A DNA stretch of 32,299 nucleotides from positions 1 through 32,299 of the forward strand of contig PFQF01000039.1 in the NCBI GenBank assembly GCA_002793435.1, written 5' to 3'. The DNA comes from Candidatus Berkelbacteria bacterium CG_4_10_14_0_2_um_filter_35_9_33_12. GTDB lineage: Bacteria; Patescibacteriota; UBA1384; GWA2-35-9. Shown here piece by piece: positions 16,979 to 23,855 of this stretch (the stretch's first letter is position 1; every line of letters begins with the position of its first letter). The position numbers and the translations under genes are program-made. The notes beneath the pieces were generated by a model. It was not told the origin of the DNA. It saw only the letters and a program-made list of their open reading frames with translations, and did not search any database.

Positions 16979-17680
16979 TCATGTTTTTGTTTGTTGATTG
17001 AGTTTCGTTTCGTCAGTTGTCTCAGTTTCACTGCCTTCTTCATCTTGTTTATCGTGTTTTTCAACTTCAATTTCATCAATTTTTTCTTCAATTTTTTCGT
17101 CCAGTTCAGCTAATTCTTCTTCACTTCTTGGTTCTTGGACAAAAGCTACAACCTCTTCAATATCATCCAATATCTCAATAGTGTCAGGAAGTTTAATATC
17201 TTGAATATGAATTTGTTTTTCAAAATTATCAATAATTGATACATCAACTTCAACTTCATGAATTAAATCGGTTGGTAACGCCGAAATATTTAAGGATGAT
17301 TTATTTGTAATTAAACTTCCTCCCAATTCAATAACTGCTCTTGATTCACCCACAAAAATAATTGGAATTTCAGTCTCAATTTTTTCTTTCATTGAAACTT
17401 TATAAATATCGGCATGAAGAATATTGTCACTGACTGGATGGAATTGGACATCATGAATAATTGTTTTGTATTTTTCCCCATCATTTATTTCAAGATTAAT
17501 TATGGAACTTTTACCAGCTTCTGAAAATAGTTTATCAAAAACAGTATTTTTGACGGATAAACTAATTGGTTTTATTCCATGACCATACAAAACTAGTGGT
17601 GTCAAACCTTTAGCCCTGAGGAATTTAGCTTTTTCTTTATTTCTTATTTCTACTTTTAGACAATAATCTAGATTGGTCAT
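16979..17680 (-). CDS. rplY: Ribosomal protein L25 (CTC/TL5 type)
   Basis: This 233-residue protein binds 5S rRNA. It begins LKVEIRNKEKAKFLRAKGLTPLVLYGHGI, the usual L25 start (x-R-x-x-G-x-x-P-A-V-L-Y-G). It then has the TL5 C-terminal domain with HDVQFHPVSDNILHADIYKVS and the EVEVDVS...IHIQDIKLPDTIEIL region. A very acidic and Lys-rich tail of about 45 residues follows. Its start overlaps the 3' end of the upstream zinc-ribbon gene by 44 bases in another frame. The L25 start cannot move far downstream because LKVEIR is conserved. Confidence 0.88.
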   Translation of the reverse strand: MTNLDYCLKVEIRNKEKAKFLRAKGLTPLVLYGHGIKPISLSVKNTVFDKLFSEAGKSSIINLEINDGEKYKTIIHDVQFHPVSDNILHADIYKVSMKEKIETEIPIIFVGESRAVIELGGSLITNKSSLNISALPTDLIHEVEVDVSIIDNFEKQIHIQDIKLPDTIEILDDIEEVVAFVQEPRSEEELAELDEKIEEKIDEIEVEKHDKQDEEGSETETTDETKLNQQTKT

Positions 17681-17942
17681 ACTTGTTTACATTATTTTTA
17701 AAATCTAAGTAATCATTGTAATTTAAAGTTTCCGGCTGATCTCCATTACTCGTAATTGTTATCATTAAATTGAATAATTTATTATTTTGATGATTATTAC
17801 AAATTGAATCGACAATCATTAAATTATCAACCTCTCCTCTTATAAAGATATTATTTCTTTCAAATGGTTTTTTGCAGATCGGGCATGGAAGATTAGAAAC
17901 CATTTTTTTAATTAATACGATTTTTTTAAATCTATCTATCAT
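17637..17942 (-). CDS. Small zinc-ribbon-like protein, function unknown
   Basis: This 101-residue product has CPICKKPFE near residue 20 and CNNH around residue 48, a spacing that could form a Cys3His zinc site. It has a hydrophobic middle (LFNLMITITS) and a basic end. I cannot assign a family. The ATG at 17942 has no Shine-Dalgarno; TATAAT occurs about 22 bases upstream. The 3' end overlaps rplY by 44 bases, and the two genes share direction. Confidence 0.5.
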   Translation of the reverse strand: MIDRFKKIVLIKKMVSNLPCPICKKPFERNNIFIRGEVDNLMIVDSICNNHQNNKLFNLMITITSNGDQPETLNYNDYLDFKNNVNKYDQSRLLSKSRNKK

Positions 17943-18061
17943 ATTGTTTATTGTAACATTACTATTATAGGTAAAATATGTAAAAAGTCAAGTCGAAATA
18001 TTGACAAAATAAATAATTTATGATAGTTTTTATCTATTCGCAACTTGATAGGGAGGAAATA

Positions 18062-18388
18062 ATGTTAGAAGAATATCGAGGAAAAAGATATAACAAGATT
18101 ATTCCAAGCATAAATAATATTGGAAATGTTTATGCAATTGTTATTGAAAATGACTATTGTCATATTATTTACTATATTCAGGTAATTGGAATTGCCAATT
18201 ATAGAATACAGAGTGGGAAAAAATATTCTGATATAAAATTAACTCAAAATTTGGAAGTTGGTTTGCGATTACCAACCCCAATAATAGATGCAGAATACTT
18301 GAATACTCCACATATAATAGATTCTATTATTGGTTACGATGAAGATAATGAATATCTTTTTGGTCAGTGTACCTTGAAACCAGAGTAA
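18062..18388 (+). CDS. Unknown 108-residue protein
   Basis: ATG 18062 follows an excellent Shine-Dalgarno (GGGAGG, seven bases before the start). It is preferred over ATG 18020, which lacks one. A TTGACA at 18001-18006 may be the -35 element. The protein is soluble and mixed alpha/beta, with GNVYAIVIENDYCHIIYYIQVIGIANYRI and an acidic end; no family recognised. It is followed after 32 bases by a second gene with an equally strong ribosome binding site that is broken by a frameshift. The pair is enclosed by minus-strand ribosomal and tRNA-modification genes, so it may be an acquired two-gene unit. Confidence 0.6.
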   Translation: MLEEYRGKRYNKIIPSINNIGNVYAIVIENDYCHIIYYIQVIGIANYRIQSGKKYSDIKLTQNLEVGLRLPTPIIDAEYLNTPHIIDSIIGYDEDNEYLFGQCTLKPE

Positions 18389-18420
18389 ATATCCATTCAG
18401 AAAAGGAGGTGGTACTCAAT

Positions 18421-18705
18421 GGCAATAATAACTAAAAACATTGATGCTTTTGAATTGGACGAGTGTATGCGTAAACTATTACAACAAAGCAGGAAAAAGC
18501 CGGCAGAATTATTGATTCATGATACAAAATGTTTAGAAAATGTTGAAAAGCACTAAAAAACCAGTTCAAAATTACTGCTGATGAAGATGAAATATCAGCA
18601 TCCTTAATAAGGGTTTGTTTAAAACTAATAGATGAGGCGGAAAAAATGGTGAAAAATGTAATATCTAAGGTGGCTTATTCTAAACATCATTCCGCCAGTC
18701 TTTAA
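18421..18705 (+). pseudogene. Frameshifted small gene paired with the 18062 gene
   Basis: ATG 18421 is preceded by AAAGGAGGTGG, a near-perfect Shine-Dalgarno. The frame runs 45 codons (MAIITKNIDAFELDECMRKL...) to TAA near 18556. In another frame the text continues smoothly with KNQFKITADEDEISASLIRV, then CLKLIDEAEKMVKN and so on to TAA 18705. Restoring one base near GAAAAGCACTAAAAAACC would give one protein of about 94 residues (ENVEKALKNQFKI across the joint). The A6 run there is a typical site for slippage or sequencing error. The end overlaps the convergent trmD by 26 bases. No family recognised. Confidence 0.6.
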
Positions 18706-19318
18706 TTTCTCTATGATTACCCGAGAGTAAAATCTCGGGAATTTTTTTACCTTCAAATTCATTTGGCTTAGTGTATTGAGGATATTCTAAATAATTATCG
18801 GTTGTAAACGATTCATTTAAATAAGGTGTTTTATTCCCAAAAAATCTTTTTATATTTCTGGAAACAGCATCAATGATTGTCATAGCGGGAATTTCGCCAC
18901 CGGTTAAGACATATTTACCAATGGATATTTTTTCATCGACATAATCATTAATTCGTTCATCTACTCCTTCATAATGCCCACAGATTAAAACTAAATTATG
19001 TTTAGATTGCGCGATTGAAATAGCTTTTTTTTGATTAAATATTTTACCACGAGGATCTAACAAAATTACTTTAAGGTTTTTATCTTTTTTTTTGATAGAT
19101 TCTAAAGCTTTTACAATTACATCAACTCGTAGAATCATACCTCCGCCTCCACCGGCTGGCGTTCCATCAACGGTTTTTCGTTTATTAATCCCAAATTTTC
19201 TCAAATCAATCGGAATTATTTTAATTATTTTATTTTTTTCAGCCCGATAAATCATACTATGGTTTTTGAATGATTGAAGAAAATCAGGGAATAACGAAAC
19301 AATATAAAATATTTTCAT
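18680..19318 (-). CDS. trmD: tRNA (guanine-37-N1)-methyltransferase
   Basis: This 212-residue SPOUT methyltransferase makes m1G37 using SAM and prevents +1 frameshifting. Motifs: YIVSLFPDFLQSF at the start, VDGTPAGGGGGMILRVD, LVLICGHYEGVDERI, the knot segment EKISIGKYVLTGGEIPAMTIIDAVSR, and the Pro-rich YPQYTKPNEFEGKKIPEILLSGNH. The C-terminal domain is shorter than in E. coli (255 residues). It has its own TATAAT six bases before the ATG and is separated from khpA by a hairpin, so it can be expressed independently of rpsP-khpA. rimM and rplS, its usual neighbours, are absent. Confidence 0.95.
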   Translation of the reverse strand: MKIFYIVSLFPDFLQSFKNHSMIYRAEKNKIIKIIPIDLRKFGINKRKTVDGTPAGGGGGMILRVDVIVKALESIKKKDKNLKVILLDPRGKIFNQKKAISIAQSKHNLVLICGHYEGVDERINDYVDEKISIGKYVLTGGEIPAMTIIDAVSRNIKRFFGNKTPYLNESFTTDNYLEYPQYTKPNEFEGKKIPEILLSGNHREIKDWRNDV

Positions 19319-19324
19319 TGGCTA

Positions 19325-19330
19325 ATTATA
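19325..19330 (-). promoter_or_regulatory. -10 element of trmD (leaderless geometry)
   Basis: TATAAT on the minus strand is followed by TAGCCA and then the trmD ATG (six-base spacing). The -35 is weak. No Shine-Dalgarno fits in the gap. Confidence 0.6.
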
Positions 19331-19344
19331 GCTCTAAATAGTCC

Positions 19345-19372
19345 AAAAATCCAGTCGTAAGACTGGATTTTT
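19345..19372 (-). terminator. Perfect 12-bp hairpin between khpA and trmD
   Basis: AAAAATCCAGTC and GACTGGATTTTT are perfect complements around a four-base loop. The stem ends in a T5 run in the direction of rpsP-khpA transcription, so it probably terminates that operon before the trmD promoter. Confidence 0.75.
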
Positions 19373-19394
19373 GCTTAAACTGTATTTTCAAATA

Positions 19395-19784
19395 TTAAAC
19401 TATATCGGTAGTTTTTTCATCGTCAGATGTATCCACTGTTACAAATGGTTTTTCTTCTTCAATCGGTTTTTCAGCATTGATACTAGTTGTTTGAGAATCT
19501 TCATTATTAACACGATTAAAACCATCTGTTGAGCCTTCTGGTTCATTAATTTTTAAATTAATTCTAGAATTGGTTTTAGCGCCTAAAACTCTTAATAATG
19601 TTCTAACAGCTTTTGCGGTGTTACCACCCTTTCCAATAACTTTACCCATATCAATTGGGTCAACAGTTAAAGTCAAAAGAACACCTCGTTCGTCGATGGT
19701 TCTTTCTAATTTTACTTTATCTGGGGCGTCAACTAACTCTTTGATAATATATTCGATAAATTTTTGATCATTTTCTATTGCCAT
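19395..19784 (-). CDS. khpA: KH-domain RNA-binding protein KhpA-like
   Basis: In this 129-residue protein, the first about 80 residues match KhpA/YlqC: FIEYIIKELVDAPDKV, LTVDPIDMGKVIGKGGNTAKAVRTLL (the GxxG loop is GKGG) and a closing INLKINEP. KhpA binds RNA broadly and affects cell division and small-RNA biology in Gram-positives. It has an extra acidic C-terminal tail of about 45 residues. It follows rpsP after 27 bases, the common rpsP-khpA order. Confidence 0.9.
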   Translation of the reverse strand: MAIENDQKFIEYIIKELVDAPDKVKLERTIDERGVLLTLTVDPIDMGKVIGKGGNTAKAVRTLLRVLGAKTNSRINLKINEPEGSTDGFNRVNNEDSQTTSINAEKPIEEEKPFVTVDTSDDEKTTDIV

Positions 19785-19811
19785 AATTACTCCTATTGAT
19801 TAAATTATTTT

Positions 19812-20186
19812 TTATTCTTTATTTTCTTTAATTTTTTCATCTTTATTTATCTCGCTTTCGACCATTGGCGAGTTGAGTTGATTATTAGTTTTTTTATCAC
19901 TATCTTTTTTCTTTTTTACTTTTTTGTTAAAAGTATGTACAGATATCAATTTATGTTCAATTTTTTCTTTTTTAAAAAGTTTAGATATTGTATTGGTCGG
20001 TTGAGCGCCAAAATTTAACCACCTTAAAACAGCTTCTTTGTTCAAAGTAATTATTTTGGTTTTCGGATTATAAGTGCCTATCTTGGCAATAAATTTTCCT
20101 TTTACCGGTGCAGTCTGCTCAGCCACTACAATTCTATAAAGCACTAAATTTCTGCGTCCAACTCGCTGTAATCTGATTTTAAGCAT
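19812..20186 (-). CDS. rpsP: 30S ribosomal protein S16
   Basis: The N-terminal 80 residues match S16: MLKIRLQRVGRRNLVLYRIVVAEQ, GKFIAKIGTYNPKT and the EAVLRWLNFGAQPTNTISKLFKKE region. The remaining about 40 residues form a Lys/Asp/Glu-rich tail not present in E. coli S16 (82 residues). It is followed by khpA; fmt lies upstream on the same strand. Confidence 0.95.
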   Translation of the reverse strand: MLKIRLQRVGRRNLVLYRIVVAEQTAPVKGKFIAKIGTYNPKTKIITLNKEAVLRWLNFGAQPTNTISKLFKKEKIEHKLISVHTFNKKVKKKKDSDKKTNNQLNSPMVESEINKDEKIKENKE

Positions 20187-20225
20187 TTTAAAATTATCTG
20201 TTAATCAAGCATTTACTTTTCTAGT

Positions 20226-20963
20226 CTAACAAAATTTTGATAATTTGTCAAGCAATATTTTATCTTTTTCGCCTTTTTTGTACTCATCAAATGTAAGTGG
20301 TCTTTTACCTTCTTTCTGAATAACTTCTATTTTTAAACAATTATCAATAATTTTTGCAGTGTGAATAATTAGCCGTGTTTTATTATATAAAATATAAGCT
20401 TTTGGATTTGAAAAACATGCTCTTATTTTTCTATCGGCGATAATTATAGAATCGTTGAAATTGATTTTGCATTCTTTTTTTTCTAATTTTTGAGTATCTA
20501 AGATTTTATCAATATTTTGTTTTTTTGCCATTATTTTGCCATTCAAAAATAAGAATATATCATTAAGCATTTTTGATGCAATTAAAGCAGTTTTTTCCTT
20601 TAAAGTTTTAGTTGTGTCCGAGGGTAATAAATTATAAATATATTTAGAAATTATTTCCCCGGCATCAATTTTTTCATTCATTTTAATAAGAGTAACGCAG
20701 GATTGTTTAATGCCATCTAATATCATTGTTTGTAAAGGAGTTGATCCACGATAAGCGGGTAAGTCGGATGGATGAAAATTAAAAAAGCCAAATTTAGCAC
20801 AATTTAATTCATTTGGTTTAAATATATGTCCATAATCAGCTACAATTCCGATATCAAAATTATCATTTTCAACTATTTTAATGTTTGAAAATTTTATTAA
20901 TTCTGGCAAAATATATTGTTTATAATATTTAGATCCAAAAAAACGAACTTTATATATTTTCAT
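20226..20963 (-). CDS. fmt: Methionyl-tRNA formyltransferase, shortened
   Basis: At 245 residues this is shorter than the usual about 310. The catalytic region is present: FGFFNFHPSDLPAYRGSTPLQTMIL supplies Asn and His of the N-x-H-P-S motif, and MNEKIDAGEII supplies the Asp. Most of the first half of the Rossmann domain, including the usual S-L-L-P motif region, is missing or strongly reduced. The C-terminal domain (INFNDS...RKIRACFSNPKAYI) is recognisable. ATG 20963 is chosen because upstream codons lie within def, which it overlaps by 14 bases. It formylates Met-tRNA for initiation; Def removes the formyl group. Confidence 0.87.
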   Translation of the reverse strand: MKIYKVRFFGSKYYKQYILPELIKFSNIKIVENDNFDIGIVADYGHIFKPNELNCAKFGFFNFHPSDLPAYRGSTPLQTMILDGIKQSCVTLIKMNEKIDAGEIISKYIYNLLPSDTTKTLKEKTALIASKMLNDIFLFLNGKIMAKKQNIDKILDTQKLEKKECKINFNDSIIIADRKIRACFSNPKAYILYNKTRLIIHTAKIIDNCLKIEVIQKEGKRPLTFDEYKKGEKDKILLDKLSKFC

Positions 20964-21420
20964 TGTTGATTGCAATATTACACAATAATATTCCATTCAA
21001 ATGATCAGTTTCATGTTGAATAATTTGTGCTAAAAAACCATTAGTTTTAATTTTGCTACGGTTATTATTTAGATCAGTATTTAAAAGTTCAATCTTATCA
21101 TACCTCTCAACCTTAAATTCTTGTTTAGGTAAACTTAAACAACCTTCAGTTGTTAAGTATGGTTTTTCTTTTTTTATAATTTTTGGGTTAACAAGAACTA
21201 AGAAAGGAATATTTTTATCAGAAATATTTTCGTCATTATATTCAATTATTGAAAGAGCCATATTTTTACCAACTTGATTAGCTGATAATCCTACTCCGTG
21301 ATATTCATACATAACAATTTTCATTTTTTCAATCAACTTCAAAACAGGCTCATTGATACGAGATATGTGCTTGGTTTTTTTAGTCAATTTTTGATTTGGA
21401 TATGTAATAACTTTTAACAT
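20950..21420 (-). CDS. def: Peptide deformylase
   Basis: This 156-residue metalloenzyme removes the N-formyl group from nascent proteins. All three motifs are present: GVGLSANQVG (G-x-G-x-A-A-x-Q, with S for the first A), EGCLSLP with the metal Cys, and QHETDHLNG with the metal His pair and catalytic Glu (H-E-x-D-H). Its 3' end overlaps fmt by 14 bases, so the two are likely translationally coupled. A long perfect palindrome lies in the gap to the divergent priA-like gene. Confidence 0.94.
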   Translation of the reverse strand: MLKVITYPNQKLTKKTKHISRINEPVLKLIEKMKIVMYEYHGVGLSANQVGKNMALSIIEYNDENISDKNIPFLVLVNPKIIKKEKPYLTTEGCLSLPKQEFKVERYDKIELLNTDLNNNRSKIKTNGFLAQIIQHETDHLNGILLCNIAINNENI

Positions 21421-21465
21421 AAATTATAAATAATATACAGGTAATAACATTATTAATCAATCCAA

Positions 21466-21504
21466 ATAACCATTTACACACCTAGGATGTGTGTAAATGG
21501 TTAT
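21466..21504. promoter_or_regulatory. Perfect 16-bp inverted repeat between divergent def and priA
   Basis: ATAACCATTTACACAC and its exact complement flank the seven-base centre CTAGGAT. Because the genes on both sides point away, it is unlikely to be a terminator. The right arm ends where the -35 of the priA promoter (TATAAT 21526-21531) would lie, so it could be an operator, a cruciform or an early hairpin. Confidence 0.7.
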
Positions 21505-21541
21505 ACGTTAAAGAGTAAATTATTGTATAATTAAAATTAAA

Positions 21542-23272
21542 ATGAAATATGTTGAAGCTTATGTCAATCACCGATTAAATAATGACGAACCTCTTTTGTA
21601 TTCCATCAAACCGAAGGATCTATATAAAATAAAAATTGGTCAATTGATTGAAGTACCATTTCGTAACCGAAAAATTTTGGCAGTTGTAATTAAATTTACA
21701 AATCGAAGTGTTAATTATAAAGTTAAAAATATTTATCGTATCGTTAGTGGTAAAATTTATAATAATATTCACTTTGAATTAGCCAATTATTTATCAAACA
21801 ATTATTATTCTCCAATCGGTAAGAATTTATTTTCTTTTTATGGTGATATTCCTAAAAAGATTGTTGAAAACAATATGTTTAATCTTGAAGATAAAACATA
21901 TAATCAAAAACAAGTTGAGTACTATTTTTCAAACGATAATCAGCGACTAAAGTTTTATGAGGATTTGATCATAAAAAATAAAAAAATAGTATTTGCATTT
22001 GCAACTTTAAAACGGGCTGAAAAATTTGCTCAACTTGTTGGATACAAAAATAACATATACTCTAATATTCTTAATTTAAATGATAGATATGATTTAATTC
22101 ATAAATTTACTAATAATGATGAATCGATAATAATAGGCACTCGACAAGCGATTTTTTTACAATCAAATTTGGCGCATATTATTGTAGTTGATGAATACAA
22201 TCATATTGGACATGAAAATAACTCACACCCAAACTATAGATCGGAAAAAATTGTTAAAATATTGTCAAAATTTGGTATAAAAATATATCTATTTTCTACT
22301 TCGCCAACTATTTCGTCTATAAATAATAAATGGAATTATTTAGTTGATAAACAGCCTAAAATACTTTTTAAATCGTATTTAAAAAGTGACGACTTAAATT
22401 TTTATATAGAATCACTGGTTGAAAAGACAAATAATATTTTGATTTATAATCCAATTTATCGTTCAACAAGCATATTTTGCAACGATTGCAATGAATATGT
22501 TAAATGTAAAAATTGTTGGCAAAATGTGACAGGAATCAAGAGTAATGGACAACTATTTTGTAAAAAATGTCAGTTAGATTTAGCTGATAATATTTGTAAT
22601 TTGTGTAATGGCGCTAATTTGAAACAAATCCGTTTTGGGCTAGAAGATAATTTAAATTTAGTGAAAAATATTACTAACGATTATACGGAAATTAGTTCAT
22701 ATAATATCGGAAACATCGATAACAAAAATAAATTAGTTTTAGCAACGAGCAAAATATTTGATTATTTTAATTTAAAATTTGAGAGAGTAGTAATGTTTAA
22801 TTTCGATTTTTTGGTTAGTAGTAGAAATTATAACTTTGATGAAAAAATAATCGCCATCTTGTCAAATTTAAAAAAAATGGCAATAAAAGAATTAATAATT
22901 ACCACCAAAGACGAAGAAAATAATTTTTTTAAATTAAAAACTCAAAATGATTTAAAAAAATTTTATCAGGCTATTCTAAAAAAAAGACGGGATTATAAAT
23001 TACAACCTTTTTATTCTGTCATTAATTTAGTGGCACAAGATAACAATCCGTTTAAACTAAAAAATGATTCAAAAATTATATATCAAAATTTAAATAAAAT
23101 TAATGAAATAATTTGTAATAATTTTACAGAAAATATCTATAATTCAAAAACTAAATTCTGGCAAATGTTTTTAAAAATAAAAATTAAGAAAGGTGAAAAA
23201 GAAACTACAAAAAAAGAGCTTAAAAATATATTATACAAACTTCCAAATAATTGGAGATACAAGGTTAACTAA
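21542..23272 (+). CDS. priA: PriA-like primosomal protein, helicase motifs lost
   Basis: The 576-residue protein follows PriA architecture. The N-terminal 3'-DNA-binding-like part (about 1-110) includes IGQLIEVPFRNRKILAVVI. The central zinc region (about 313-355) has CNDCNEYVKCKNC...CKKCQ...CNLCNG, matching the eight-Cys PriA site. The helicase region is degraded. No Walker A (G-x-x-G-x-G-K-T) occurs where IIKNKKIVFAFATLKRAEKF stands, and the usual D-E-E-H box reads D-E-Y-N (VVDEYNHIG). ATP-driven unwinding is therefore improbable. PriA recognises stalled forks and loads DnaB; a binding-only scaffold role is the likely remainder (inference). TATAAT lies ten bases before the ATG. Confidence 0.75.
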   Translation: MKYVEAYVNHRLNNDEPLLYSIKPKDLYKIKIGQLIEVPFRNRKILAVVIKFTNRSVNYKVKNIYRIVSGKIYNNIHFELANYLSNNYYSPIGKNLFSFYGDIPKKIVENNMFNLEDKTYNQKQVEYYFSNDNQRLKFYEDLIIKNKKIVFAFATLKRAEKFAQLVGYKNNIYSNILNLNDRYDLIHKFTNNDESIIIGTRQAIFLQSNLAHIIVVDEYNHIGHENNSHPNYRSEKIVKILSKFGIKIYLFSTSPTISSINNKWNYLVDKQPKILFKSYLKSDDLNFYIESLVEKTNNILIYNPIYRSTSIFCNDCNEYVKCKNCWQNVTGIKSNGQLFCKKCQLDLADNICNLCNGANLKQIRFGLEDNLNLVKNITNDYTEISSYNIGNIDNKNKLVLATSKIFDYFNLKFERVVMFNFDFLVSSRNYNFDEKIIAILSNLKKMAIKELIITTKDEENNFFKLKTQNDLKKFYQAILKKRRDYKLQPFYSVINLVAQDNNPFKLKNDSKIIYQNLNKINEIICNNFTENIYNSKTKFWQMFLKIKIKKGEKETTKKELKNILYKLPNNWRYKVN

Positions 23273-23282
23273 CAATTAACGA

Positions 23283-23846
23283 CTAATACACTGGGTCCTT
23301 GAAACCTTCGCTAGCACGTACAATTCTAGCGTTAGAAAACGGGTAAATAACTAAAAAAACACGACCAGTAATATTTTCTTTGGAGATTGGTCCAATCGAA
23401 CGAGAATCTTGTGAATTATTACGATTATCTCCTAAAACAAAATATTCATCCTTATTTAATGTTTTTGAATAGTAATAATCTCTATTATTTTCATAATAGA
23501 TTAAATTACTTTTCAAGTATGGTTCAATGACTTGTGTAGAGTTGATAAATATATGACCCAATTGAATTTCAACTTTATCACCTGGTAACCCGACAATTCT
23601 CTTTATATAATTTATATCCTTATGTAATTCCGGTTTAAACACGATAACTTCACCATAATTTGGTTCTCTAACTTGATAAGATATTTTATCAACAATTACA
23701 AAATCATTATCTTTGTAATTAGGTAACATTGAAATTCCTTCGACTAAAAATGTTTGAATTAAAAAATATTTAATAAAAAAAGCCAAAATAAAAACGAGAG
23801 CAATATTTTTAATAAAACTTAACACTAATTTAAATATTTTTTTCAT
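23283..23846 (-). CDS. lepB: Signal peptidase I
   Basis: The 187-residue protein has an N-terminal membrane helix (about residues 9-28). The catalytic Ser is in GISMLPNYKDNDFVIVDK and the catalytic Lys in YIKRIVGLPGD. The conserved FVLGDNRNNSQDSRSIGPI box follows. It cleaves signal peptides outside the membrane. It starts nine bases after the Kef-type antiporter and is probably cotranscribed with it. Confidence 0.95.
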   Translation of the reverse strand: MKKIFKLVLSFIKNIALVFILAFFIKYFLIQTFLVEGISMLPNYKDNDFVIVDKISYQVREPNYGEVIVFKPELHKDINYIKRIVGLPGDKVEIQLGHIFINSTQVIEPYLKSNLIYYENNRDYYYSKTLNKDEYFVLGDNRNNSQDSRSIGPISKENITGRVFLVIYPFSNARIVRASEGFKDPVY

Positions 23847-23855
23847 AACAAGTTA

